A stretch of DNA of 64,000 bases from Hypoxylon rubiginosum (Eukaryota; Ascomycota; Sordariomycetes; Xylariales; Hypoxylaceae), in the NCBI GenBank assembly GCA_902806565.1, contig CADCXA010000019.1, forward strand, positions 248,001 to 312,000, read 5' to 3'. A program made the translations under genes and the position numbers. The notes beneath the pieces are model-generated. The model was not told where the DNA came from, did no database searches, and was given only the letters and a program-made list of their open reading frames with translations. Positions 1 through 10,165 of this stretch are shown in pieces. Position 1 is the stretch's first letter. Every line of letters starts with the position of its first letter.

Positions 1-555
1 CAGCCTGAAGGAGAAGCCCGCCTCTCCCGCATAGGGCTTGCCATCCACCAAATCTCCACGAGCTGAGTGTGGAAAAGCCTGTGGAATGAGTGGAATGAGA
101 TCCGCTCGCTACACCCCACCCCTTAAAACCCCCCTGTTCTGTCGCGTAATTCTTTCGAAAGTTAAAAGAAAGTGGTGGCCTTTTCTCAATCTTCGATTTC
201 TTCCCTTTTTATTTTTCAAACCACCACTCCGGTGAAACAAACCTTTTCGACACTCGAGAATAGTATCAGCACTTCCGAATAACCGCACGATTGCCAATGC
301 ATCAGCAAAACGATTCCGACAATTTTTCTTCATCTCTTGTTTACAACCAGATGCTCGTTCCAGCCCTACAGCCAAAGCATCCTGATTACCTTTGCGAAGC
401 ACGCGCTGACGCTGAGCGCCGACGTGGCACTCGTCTACCGTGAATCGGGGCGGGTTGAGAGCCGTATCGACGGGAAACTTTCATTAAAAACTATAGATTA
501 ATTTGGTATTGCCAACGATAGACCGAGAAGGAGAACACAGGAGGAATTAGAAGTC
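1..555 (+). promoter_or_regulatory. Upstream region and leader of the psk1-like kinase gene
   Basis: No gene is supportable in these bases. The stretch is pyrimidine-rich around 140-230 and becomes A/T-rich just before the start codon (about 480-515). It directly precedes the ATG at 556 and so should hold the promoter and 5' leader of the kinase gene. Upstream ATG triplets exist (for example near 86), so short upstream ORFs are possible if transcription starts that far out. The left edge of the window may cut another gene's flank. Confidence 0.5.
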
Positions 556-2064
556 ATGCTACCTCCGGCCGCTCCAGCGCTTACCACTGTCCGGGGTTTC
601 ATTCACACCCCGGTCATGTCCGGCGACGAGGATTCCGACCACTGCCAGACACCCCCTCTGTCCGCGCGACGTGGCCGCGCCGCTCATATCGATGATGTTG
701 TCAGCGCCAACTGCAGTCCCATCCTGCGTGGCACTAACTCGCCTGCCATAAGCGGCATTACCAAGCTACGCTTGAAGCTCGAGCCCCTTAGTTTGGGCGA
801 CTCCCGCACAAGCTCCATGGCTCGTACTCGCAGCAACAGTCGACAACGCTGTATGAGCGGGGCCACCAGCCAGGCAGGTCGTAGCGATGACGAAATCTCC
901 GAAGGTGGATCAACTAGTTACGAGGTTCAGCTGGAGAATGATTTTGTCAGTGAGAGCGTACGCGAGAAGAGGTATGGCGCGATCGAAGGCGGACTAGTAC
1001 CCCGGAAGATGCAGGCCGACGACTTCGAGCCCCTTCGTTGTCTCGGCAAGGGTACATATGGAACCGTTCTACTTGTCAAACAACGCGCGACAGGTCGGCT
1101 GTATGCACAGAAGCAATTCAAGAAGGCATCCGTCGTCGTGCACAAGAAACTCATCGAGCAAACAAAGACAGAGCGGCAGATCCTCGAGTCCGTCAATAGA
1201 CACCCATTCGTCGTCAAGCTATTTTACGCCTTCCAGGACCTCGAGAAGCTGTACCTCATCCTCGAGTATGGACAGGGCGGAGAATTGTTTACCCACCTCA
1301 ACACCGAGAAGATGTTTCCGGAGCCGGTCGCTGCCTTTTACATGGCGGAGATGGTCTTGGCTTTGTCCCATCTCCACGAAACGCTCGGCGTAGTTTACCG
1401 GGATTTGAAACCCGAGAATTGTCTACTGGATTCGCAAGGTCACCTTTTGCTTACCGACTTTGGTCTCTCCAAGGTTGCGGTAGAAGATGACGACTGCAGG
1501 TCTATACTCGGAACTGTCGAGTACATGGCGCCCGAAGTCGTCCAGGGACACAAGTATGGCAAGGCGGCAGATTGGTGGTCGTTTGGTGCGTTGGGCTACG
1601 ACCTTATGACGGGTAACCCACCTTTCCGCGGCGGCAACCACGCTAAGATCCAGCACAACATTGTCAAGCAGAAGCTTGTTATGCCGTACTTCCTGGGCCC
1701 CGACGCCAAGGACCTGCTGACGCGGCTCTTGAGGAAGGAACCTACCAAGCGTCTAGGCTCGAGCATGCCTAGAGACATCCAAATCATCAAGAAGCACAGG
1801 TTCTTCCGGAAGATCGACTGGAAAAAGCTTGCGGCTAGAGAGATGGAGCCTCCGATTCAACCAATGATTACGGATCCCGAGCTTGCGGAGAACTTTGCAC
1901 CTGAATTCACCGAGTTGTCTCTGAGCCCTGTTATCACTACCAAGGATCCGTGGGGCGATCTATCACCGAAGGGTAGCTATAAGGATGACCTCTTTGGAGG
2001 CTTCACCTTCGTAGCTTCTAGCAGCTTGCTAGAGAATAATGGATTCATGTGCGCTGAGGCATAG
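556..2064 (+). CDS. psk1: AGC-family serine/threonine kinase, PSK1/S6-kinase type
   Basis: Intronless, 502 residues. A Ser-rich N-terminal extension (1-155) is followed by a complete kinase domain (about 157-417): glycine loop GKGTYG at 164-169, catalytic Lys186, YRDLKPEN at 281-288, DFG at 301-303 and APE at 325-327. An AGC C-terminal tail follows. The activation loop carries Ser316 in SILGTVEY, the usual PDK1 site. The tail ends in a hydrophobic motif FGGFTF (480-485) whose Thr484 matches the TORC1/TORC2-type phosphosite of S6 kinases. The order and the absence of a C2 domain fit the fission yeast Psk1 / fungal S6K class rather than SCH9. The family is known to phosphorylate ribosomal protein S6 downstream of TORC1; that role here is inferred. 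A second S6K-type kinase (SCH9) lies about 8 kb downstream on the other strand. The start is the first in-frame ATG of the open frame. Confidence 0.88.
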   Translation: MLPPAAPALTTVRGFIHTPVMSGDEDSDHCQTPPLSARRGRAAHIDDVVSANCSPILRGTNSPAISGITKLRLKLEPLSLGDSRTSSMARTRSNSRQRCMSGATSQAGRSDDEISEGGSTSYEVQLENDFVSESVREKRYGAIEGGLVPRKMQADDFEPLRCLGKGTYGTVLLVKQRATGRLYAQKQFKKASVVVHKKLIEQTKTERQILESVNRHPFVVKLFYAFQDLEKLYLILEYGQGGELFTHLNTEKMFPEPVAAFYMAEMVLALSHLHETLGVVYRDLKPENCLLDSQGHLLLTDFGLSKVAVEDDDCRSILGTVEYMAPEVVQGHKYGKAADWWSFGALGYDLMTGNPPFRGGNHAKIQHNIVKQKLVMPYFLGPDAKDLLTRLLRKEPTKRLGSSMPRDIQIIKKHRFFRKIDWKKLAAREMEPPIQPMITDPELAENFAPEFTELSLSPVITTKDPWGDLSPKGSYKDDLFGGFTFVASSSLLENNGFMCAEA

Positions 2065-4530
2065 AGGTATAGAGAACTGGGGACTCGGACGGGCCGTTAC
2101 GGATATAGATAGACAGCGGTATTGAGACAGCGAAAATGATTTGGTGATTCGGAATGGGTTTATATGTGCGTCTATCCCGATAGGGATTGGAAACCGGAGG
2201 TAATGAACTTGGCTGGAAGCTCGCCATGGAAGACCGGTATTATACATTCAGTCACTAGAGCTATAGGCTTGAGAGTGACCGGTTGGAGTAAACGGTGCTT
2301 CGTCTTTTTGGCCATGGGCCGTCTTCATCGGTACAATGTTTGTGACAGAAACTGGATGTCATATGATATACGACAAAGTGCTCAACTGTAACAGACGCCT
2401 TGATTGGTGTTTCTTATCGTTGGTGTTTGGGCTTGAGCTTGTTTAGTGGCTCGTATAACTGCAACTCATTATAGGGACGCGCAACGGAAGAGCACTGCCT
2501 CAATCATCACATCGCAGTATGCAGCCAATCTAACCGCTTTTGCAGCATTCCCCCTCAAAAAGGTAGACAGCGAATAAGTGAGATATTGACAGTTGACAGC
2601 GGACTAGTTTTCCACAATCCTGAAGTACTCTACCAAGGTTAACAAAATAACCACACCGCTATAGGTACGGATCCTTGATACCACATTAGAATTTGGGAGG
2701 GGCATCGTGGTTTTGGCTCACAAGGTGAATATTGACCGATAAGCTTACCTTGGGCCCTTGAACCATGTTCTACCAGAATGGTGGTCCTATTCAGTTTCAA
2801 GGAATGTAAGATGGCATGACGGGTAGAGTTCAGTTACACATGTTACACATGTCCAACAGCAATGCTCATGTGTTAGAACATTTACACTGCGGCGGCTTTC
2901 AACTTTACAGCTCAGCATTTATTCATATCGAATATCTACCTAGATACAAAACCATGTCTACTACGTTATACATGCATGCCTTGCTCGCTGCTATTGTGTA
3001 GAAAAGATCAACAAGGAGTAAACATATGTTGCTTGGCTAATTGCTGACAAAAAAAATACCAAGACTAAAAATAATCACTTCCCCAGGCCAAAAAGCCAAA
3101 AGGTGAATAGTTACAAGCTCAAAAGGGGTAGACGATGCAGGCCAAGGCCCCACGGAAGGGTACCCCTGGCATTCCGCATCCCACTACCGTTTAAGAGAGT
3201 CGGAATTGACAAATCAGCAGGGCTATGATTCTAATATGGGCAACAATGGGGGGTTACATCGAAAGCTCTACCTACCGCTTTACCTACCGGAAATTTATAC
3301 ACCTTCTGCTACTAAATACGTCTGGACGTAACCTACCTGCCTACACCTGTCTACATACATGTAACATGATACATACCTCCAGCCATTAGTAACTCAACGC
3401 ATCTCAACACCACATCCCCGCCAAGCGGCATTGCACAGCCTTCAAACCCCAAGGAACCAAATCAAGTTCAAGTCTAGTCTGCAACCAAGCACCGGGACTT
3501 GGCAGACCCGTGAAAGCTAGCCGTCGCCAGCCACGAATAAGACCACGTCCCAGATGCAGTGATGAGCCCAGTATTGGGGGCCCGGCGTATTCTTTTAAAT
3601 CCGGCCAGCACAGTTTTATATATCCTTCGCTTCAGCTAGGCATGACATATGATCGACACACGCACATGTATCACATATATGCACCCATGCAACTGTGCTT
3701 TCCGCTGCTAATCTGAAGTCCAAGCCTAGCAACACCATTGGGTCTCACATGGGATACATACATGGACTCGGCGAGGCTTTGGCTGTATAGCCCAAGATGG
3801 CTAGGTGCCAAACGGCCGCCCAACAATACGTACTATGTATGCCAAGGTGCTCCGCGCAAAGGCATGTTTCCGTGATACAGCAAGGTACAGCAAGGTTAAG
3901 TTGAGATTAGTGTAAAGGATACCGAGGGCAAGCTGCAGATCCATGTATAGCAGCAACTCTGCTTACAAGCGAGGTACGAAGGAACCAACACCGAGATCTT
4001 GCGCATCTCTTAAGATCACTTTCCTTATCTATACCTTGGCTTTGATGGGGAAGTCTATATATATGTCTGCCCTATTCCGTATAACCAGGTCACTGCTGGA
4101 ATCTGACTCTCCCGGTCACTTCATCGACCAGTGTACACCTATATACCAGTGTCTACGAGGACTCTAGCATATTTGACTTTCGCCAACACAGTTCCAGAAC
4201 ACTAAAAGGATCAATACCGACCACCACAGAGTCTTTACGCGAGTACATTACATCACCGAGGCGACCCGAGAGGGAGTACAGACGTCTGAGGGTGTACCAG
4301 TGTGTTGCTTAGATATCGGCAAAGGGGGGGGACTCCGCCTTGGCCTACAGTCGAGTCCATAACTTAAAAACATCTACCGACACATACTCCGAAACGGACG
4401 CCAACAACCTGTGCCCCTATTCCACGAAGGTCGAATTAGCAGACTATAGTGTTGGTCGCAAGAACACTTCTCTTTGAAATACTCTGCAAGCTCTTTAGTA
4501 GACAGAAACCCAGGGGAAGAAGCTATCAAG
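2065..4530. other. Intergenic region, no gene seen
   Basis: About 2.5 kb between the kinase and the DOMON-b561 gene. Open frames are short, lack homology I can recognise and have no credible splice partners. It holds short TACCTACC-type repeats (around 3265-3360), an A-tract near 3048 and a G-run at 4326. The right end should contain the promoter of the gene starting at 4531. Confidence 0.5.
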
Positions 4531-5876
4531 ATGTCGGTCTCGCTATTCTTTACTGCGGCGTTATGTAAGTCATGTTATCCTCGTGGCAGCACAAAATATT
4601 TCACTTCGAGAGATCGCTCCGTTGTGCAATTCAAATATCTGCAAATTATGATTGCTGACACGATGCAACATAGCCGTATTCGCATATAGCACGGTCACGT
4701 CCGCCGAGCCAGTGCAATACTGCCCTATCAAGGATGTGTGCTACCAGGTCGCGGTTCCGTCCGTCTCCGCGGAGGCAAACAGCGGCAACATATATCTACA
4801 GCTACGAGCGCCGGCGTCGTACTCATGGGTTGGCTTCGGCACGGGGGAGCGGATGGCGGACTCGAACATCTTCGTCATCTATCAGGACGGCACGGGCAAC
4901 GTGACGATATCGCCGCGGACAGGCACCGGACACATCACGCCGCGGTACAACGCCATGACGCAAGTCGAGCTGCAGGACGGCAGCGGCGTGGTCGACGACG
5001 TCATGATCGCTAATGTGCGGTGCGGCAACTGCGGCACGTGGCCGGGCGGCTCCATAAGCCTAGCGAGCGAGGCGGTGGACTACCTCGCGGCGTGGAAGAC
5101 GGGCGACGCCGTCGACAGCGACGACCCGGACGCGGGGATCCGGTACCACGACGCGCACGACCAGTGGCGGTTCGACCTGACGCAGGGCACCGTGAGCGGC
5201 GACGCGAACCCGTTCGTCGGGGTGTCGCAGTTCGACAACAACAACCGGGGCGTCAGCGAGGGCAGCTTCGCCGACCCGCGCACGCTGATCCGCGGCCACG
5301 GCATCATCATGGCCGTCGTCTTCGTGCTCCTGTACCCCATCGGCTCGTCGCTCATGCCCCTGTTCGGCAAGTGGATCTTCCACGCCTCGTGGCAGTTCCT
5401 CGCTTTCCTGCTCATGTGGGCCGGCTTCGGGCTGGGCTATGTTGCTTCTCAGCGCATCCGACTCGTGAGTTACAACCCTCACCCCCGAATTATATCAAAC
5501 ATCCCTGAATGAAAAAGTACTGACTTGGACCTGTTTCTTCGACTAGGACTTCAACTCAACGCATACCATTCTCGGCACCGTAGTGGTCTGCCTGATGGTG
5601 CTGCAGCCCGCACTAGGCTGGCTGCACCACAGGAACTTCGCGAAGCATCAGGCGCGGGGCCTGGCTTCCCTCGCCCACGTATGGTACGGCCGCGCCCTGC
5701 TGATCATGGGCGTGGTGAACGGCGGGCTCGGCCTGCAGCTGGCGAGCGCGTCCCGGACGTTCGTCATCGTCTACGCGGTGCTCGCCGGCGTCATGTTCGT
5801 CGTGTACATAGCCGCCTCCGCGTACGGCGAGTACAGGCGCCGGATGGCCGCAGGCAGTTACGAACGGAAGAGTTAG
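4531..5876 (+). CDS. Secreted/membrane DOMON cytochrome fused to cytochrome b561
   Basis: Three exons: 4531-4564, 4674-5464, 5547-5876; introns begin GTAAGT and GTGAGT; 384 residues. Residues 1-22 form a signal peptide. Residues 23-200 resemble the haem-b cytochrome (DOMON) domain of cellobiose dehydrogenase. Met72 and His170 are 98 residues apart, the same spacing as the axial Met65/His163 pair of the Phanerochaete enzyme. Residues 215-370 hold about five transmembrane helices of a b561 domain with His220, His248, His281 and His319, the four expected haem ligands. No flavin or sugar-oxidase domain follows. Such proteins are thought to move electrons across the membrane, for example as ferric reductases or partners of extracellular oxidoreductases; the substrate here is unknown. 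The gene is distinctly GC-rich at third positions compared with its flanks. Confidence 0.88.
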
Positions 5877-6679
5877 ATAAGGGGGTGTCTTTGTCGGCGG
5901 CGACGGCAGCAGTAGCAGCAGATGCTACTGGACAAGTTGGCGGTATACTTTGTATTATTCACTTCGTTCATACGGGGATGGGGGCGTTTGGGGTAGAGTA
6001 CGAGACGGAGGTTATAGACGTGGTAAAAACTTGCGAGAGTATGGGATGGGATGGGATATATTGGTTGGTTGGAGCAGGTATACCTGTCTTTATCGAACTT
6101 TTTACTTGGGATCCTGAAAGATAGAGGTTACGTTGTTACGCGTGGGCAATTTATGTTGAATGATACTTCCCCTTTTCTATTGATGACTATTGTAATGATC
6201 TAATAGTTGAGGTCGCCTTTCAGCGCTGTAATTAGATGAATGAAACTAAGTAGACACAAGTGATAAAGTGATAATTACTGGGCCTTGGAATGTTTGCAGT
6301 ATTCGGTCACTATGAATATATAAAAGCCGGCTTAGGTGTGCTAAAACCTGTACTCGACGTGATTAAGCTAGGAAGGCATCAAATAACCTGTGAATCAACG
6401 ATGTTCTGTGATAGACCTGACAAGTTCCTAGTCATTTTGTTATATGCAATAAACCGTATTGAAGATGGACTAGACTAGATCACGTGATAGTTCCCCAGTC
6501 GGAAAGCCGACGGTTCCACCTCAGCAGCTTCGGCGCTAAACAATCGAACAATTCCCATTCCCAGAGAGCGGCAAGGAAAAACCTCAAATTCGCAACCTCA
6601 AAAAGGTCCCCTCCGTGCCATCACCACATCAGCAACCCACAAATTCGTCAATTGAGCATCCCCCACCAACCGACACATC
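5877..6679 (+). promoter_or_regulatory. Intergenic region and ATP14 promoter
   Basis: Eight hundred bases with no supportable gene. The first part should be the 3' UTR of the b561 gene. The right part precedes the ATP14 start and carries an E-box palindrome at 6479-6488, listed separately. Confidence 0.5.
6479..6488. promoter_or_regulatory. ATCACGTGAT palindrome (CACGTG E-box) upstream of ATP14
   Basis: A perfect 10-base palindrome with CACGTG core, about 190 bases before the ATP14 start codon. CACGTG is the core site of bHLH factors such as Cbf1, which in yeast binds upstream of some respiratory genes. A role here is inferred from position only. Confidence 0.45.
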
Positions 6680-7467
6680 ATGCTCGTCCAACTCAGAGCT
6701 ACCGTAAGTTAAATTCTCGCTTTCGAAACGGATGAGCATCGCGATCTGAGGAAATCGTTACTGATGAGATGCTCTTGTCTCAGGCTGCTCGATCGGCCGC
6801 TTCGGCCGTTACCCGCGTGGCGAGGGTCAACGCCGTCAGAGGATTCATCGCACCGACCGTATCGCGACGAGGTAAGACCCGACAGTTCTTTACACCTGCC
6901 GAAATGAATTCTAGAGAGCAATTGAGGAATGCGGAGATACGACCACGGACGGATGAGGTGGGAAGAAGGTCAAAGCGGTGTCATGGTTAAGGAGGGCATT
7001 AGCCGGATACTCTTTACCCATCATTATCTACGACCTATTATAGATGCGTCTTGAGCAAAAAGAATCTCGAGGAGGACACCACCGATTATCCAATTCTCAT
7101 CTCTCGCTCGCTCTACGAATATGCGCTCTCGAAATGCTACGCTACAAATACTACTGCTGATACAAATGCTAATGCTAACACTCCTTCGACAGCCGACTTC
7201 GTCCAGGAGCTTTACCTTAAGGAACTAAAGGCCTACAAGCCGACCCCTATCAAGGAGTCGGACTCGGTCGGCCACGTCCAGACCTTCAGCGCTCCCAAGA
7301 CCCCCAAGTCGCCCGAGGAGGCCGACCTGGCCAGCAGCCTGAAGGAGTACGAGAGCATGGCTGTCGAGGTCGAGGGAAACGAGGGTGTCACCGCTTCCTC
7401 GACGCCCGCCGTCGTTGAGGACTGGCTCGTCGACGAGGAGGAGGAGGAAGCCGGTGCTCACCACTAG
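6680..7467 (+). CDS. atp14: Mitochondrial F1Fo-ATP synthase subunit H
   Basis: Three exons: 6680-6703, 6784-6871, 7193-7467, giving 128 residues, close to yeast Atp14 (124). Residues 1-37 are rich in Arg, Ala and Ser without acids and form a mitochondrial presequence. The mature part begins at ADFVQELYLKELKAYKP, a hallmark of subunit h, and ends in an acidic tail with DWLVDEEEEE. Subunit h sits in the peripheral stator stalk of complex V. Exon 1 codes only MLVQLRAT. The second intron is 321 bases, long for this genome. Its last 140 bases stay open in the reading frame of exon 3 but have no in-frame ATG, so I treat them as intron. The gene converges with SCH9. Confidence 0.9.
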
Positions 7468-8693
7468 ATTACGACCGAGACGCTAGGACAAGATTACGAT
7501 GAAAGGAAAGTTACTAGATGGAGGTAGAATGGGGAGAAAAGAGGTCGAGAGAGTGGGAGAGATGCGTGAGGCGTAACCTACAAACTACGCTGCCGAACGT
7601 ATGAGGGCAAAGGGGGAGTAATCCGCAACGTGTACATTTATTCCTAGGATCGCCGGCACCGAATCACAAAAGATCCTTCATTCCGGGAAGATAGCAGCAA
7701 GCTACCAACTACCTTTTACCGTTTTCTTTACTTACTCCCCAAGTGTTCGTATATTCCCGTGTCCCCAGCACATAAAGACAACGTCGAGTCTAGGGTTCTT
7801 CGGTACCGTCGATTCTCATATCATTCTCATATCAAGCTTCTGCTTTTCACGATCTCGCATAGAAATTTCAGATCTCTCTGCCATCTCTCTGTCCCCTTTC
7901 CCAGGACCGATCAAGTAGGGAGCAACGCATCATATCATGCCATTCCGAACTCCGTGCATTGTTCAGATGGCCCGAAAGAAAAAATTGCTGATCCTATCAA
8001 TCGAGAATTCTCCGCTTTAGCTTCTCTGGAAACCGTTGTCGTACGAAGCTACCTTGGAACCACGGCAGTGAAAAGGGTAGGACCACCACCTGTCTAAATA
8101 CCTGATGTGTGACCCCCATTTATGAGCCCCCTTTCCCAAGGTCCAATGCTCGCTCTCCAGGTCTCAAGATACACAGGGCCTTCATATATATTATGTATGT
8201 ATGTATGTATGCAGCCACGCGATCCGGTTCCCGTTCGAGAGGTTTCATTCATTCCAACCTACGTCATCAAGCGAGTAGCCGTCCAGAGAGCATCATCATC
8301 ATCATCACCTGATTCCCCCTACCCTCACCTCACTCATATTACCTACCTCCCCTACACACCCATAGCTCTCTCCCTTTCTGCCTTCTCATTGCCCAATTCG
8401 TACCGTAACGTATGGCAAATCACACCTCCTTTCTGAGAGGTAGCTCGCCGTAGCACAAACCCGGGCAAGAATTTTCCTTTTCGCTTTAGAAGGGGGGGCC
8501 AATGGAGGGCCAATAAGGTCGGGCCGTCGTGCCATTAAATACCGCGTCGCATTCTGCGATGGGATTGGGTGACGACTTTACCTACTCGGATGAAGCCCCA
8601 AGGAAGCAAAGAAGGGAAAAAAAAACAACGGGCCGTTACCTCAATCCGTAGTTACTTGCCCGCTGTTGCTATTGCTATCGTTGCCGTTACTTG

Positions 8694-8737
<44 letters not shown>

Positions 8738-10165
8738 GCCGCCGCTGCTGCTACGCTGACCTTACACTCGTAGCTCGACTCTGTAAATAGACCGATGTAA
8801 GTCTAGGATGTAGGTAGGTATACAAAAACTCTGATACGGCCGCATATCAATTTCTTTTTTGCCTGCCGCTTACCCCCCTTACCATTGTCCTACTCACCCC
8901 TCTACCGTGTTGATGTTTTCCTTCGACCGGCGGGGATACCGAGGTATTTTTATAATACATACCTGTAAGGCGAAGAACCCAAGTACTGACGGTCTTAACA
9001 TGGCTTTACTATGAATATCCTATTCTGCCGTGTCATGCTGTGTCATGTACGTTGGTTGAGGCGTATGTGTGATAGCGGTACCTTTACTTACCTGCTAGTA
9101 TTTGGTTCATTATTAAGAGCGCTGACCGCGGACCTGGAGCACGACCCGGCGAAGATCCTCGCCCACCTTGTGATCTAGCCGTATAGCTTTCAACCCTAGA
9201 CATAATAAGCATGATACTCGTTACGCAACCAAGACGGCGATTGGACTAAACACGCCGTCTAGCTTAACACCCCTTGGACACAAAGTTAGAAAAAGAAAGG
9301 GTACTGGAATTCGGCACTTCGCAAATGTCACTTTATCAGGTATGTAGGTATACACGGCTTCAAGTCTCGCAAGCAACCTGGATTATTTTATTGACTTTTG
9401 TGTTTTCCCGCTTCCTACTAGTTAGGAAGGCAGGCCTTCTCATAAGTGATGCTATGTACTAGCGTACGCCTGTCCACGCATTACTCCCCGTCTTAGACAA
9501 CGTGCCTCTCCATTAAATTCATAACGAGGGGCCCTGTAGTGGAGGGTAAGCAAGCAGCTAGGTGTTCAAGCAAATCCATAGGCGACTGTAAGGGGGTTTG
9601 GTTTGGCTGGATCGAACACATGTTCATCCGCGCTCCTCGGCACAGCATTGGCATACTACCCGGCTGCCTATCATACTACTTCGAGAGTGTAGCTTCAAGG
9701 GCCGTCAACTTGCTTGGTCGTAGTTGCGCAAATGTGCTTTGCCTAGGGACCAACCCGCTCACCAACAGCGAGCGACTCGCTATCAGCCCTACCAGCCATC
9801 CAAGTCTCCGTGCAAGAATCCCAAACTGAAGTGACAAAGGGGCGGGGGTGTGTGATCTGTAACTGGTCCATCCTGACCTCATTGGGTAATGTAAATGTAG
9901 GTAATTCTTGAAAGTTTCCCGTAGTCTCGTATACGTGTATGTGCCATGGGTACAGACTATGTGCAACCACCCAACGCCCTAACACACCGTAGTGACTTAA
10001 GTAACCTCCGCCAGCTATCACCTCATGCAGTATGCCACGCTATGCAATATGCAGTGGACAAGATTTTTTAAGAGTCATGGTCGAAATCGCCATGAATGCT
10101 GAGAACGAGCAATGCGGCTTCGTCCTCGCCTAGTAGAACTTTAGACAGGATAGGAAATCTTCATG
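7468..10165. other. Intergenic region with microsatellites, no gene seen
   Basis: 2.7 kb between the convergent ATP14 and SCH9 genes. It should contain both 3' UTRs. Open frames here (for example 8122-8436) are low-complexity and not gene-like. It holds a TATG repeat (about 8192-8211), an ATC repeat (about 8291-8306) and a CTA repeat (8694-8737). Confidence 0.5.
8694..8737. repeat. (CTA)n microsatellite, about 14.7 units
   Basis: Forty-four uninterrupted bases of CTA/TAC repeat in the intergenic region downstream of ATP14. If read through, it would give a Tyr or Leu run, but no gene covers it. Confidence 0.95.

Noticed and set aside
5060..5482. Antisense frames over the DOMON-b561 exon
   Set aside because: GC-driven shadows of the real coding strand, which has signal peptide, haem ligands and membrane helices.
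8122..8436. 104-codon frame downstream of ATP14
   Set aside because: It crosses two microsatellites, is Ser/Tyr low-complexity and lacks an ATG-based gene context.
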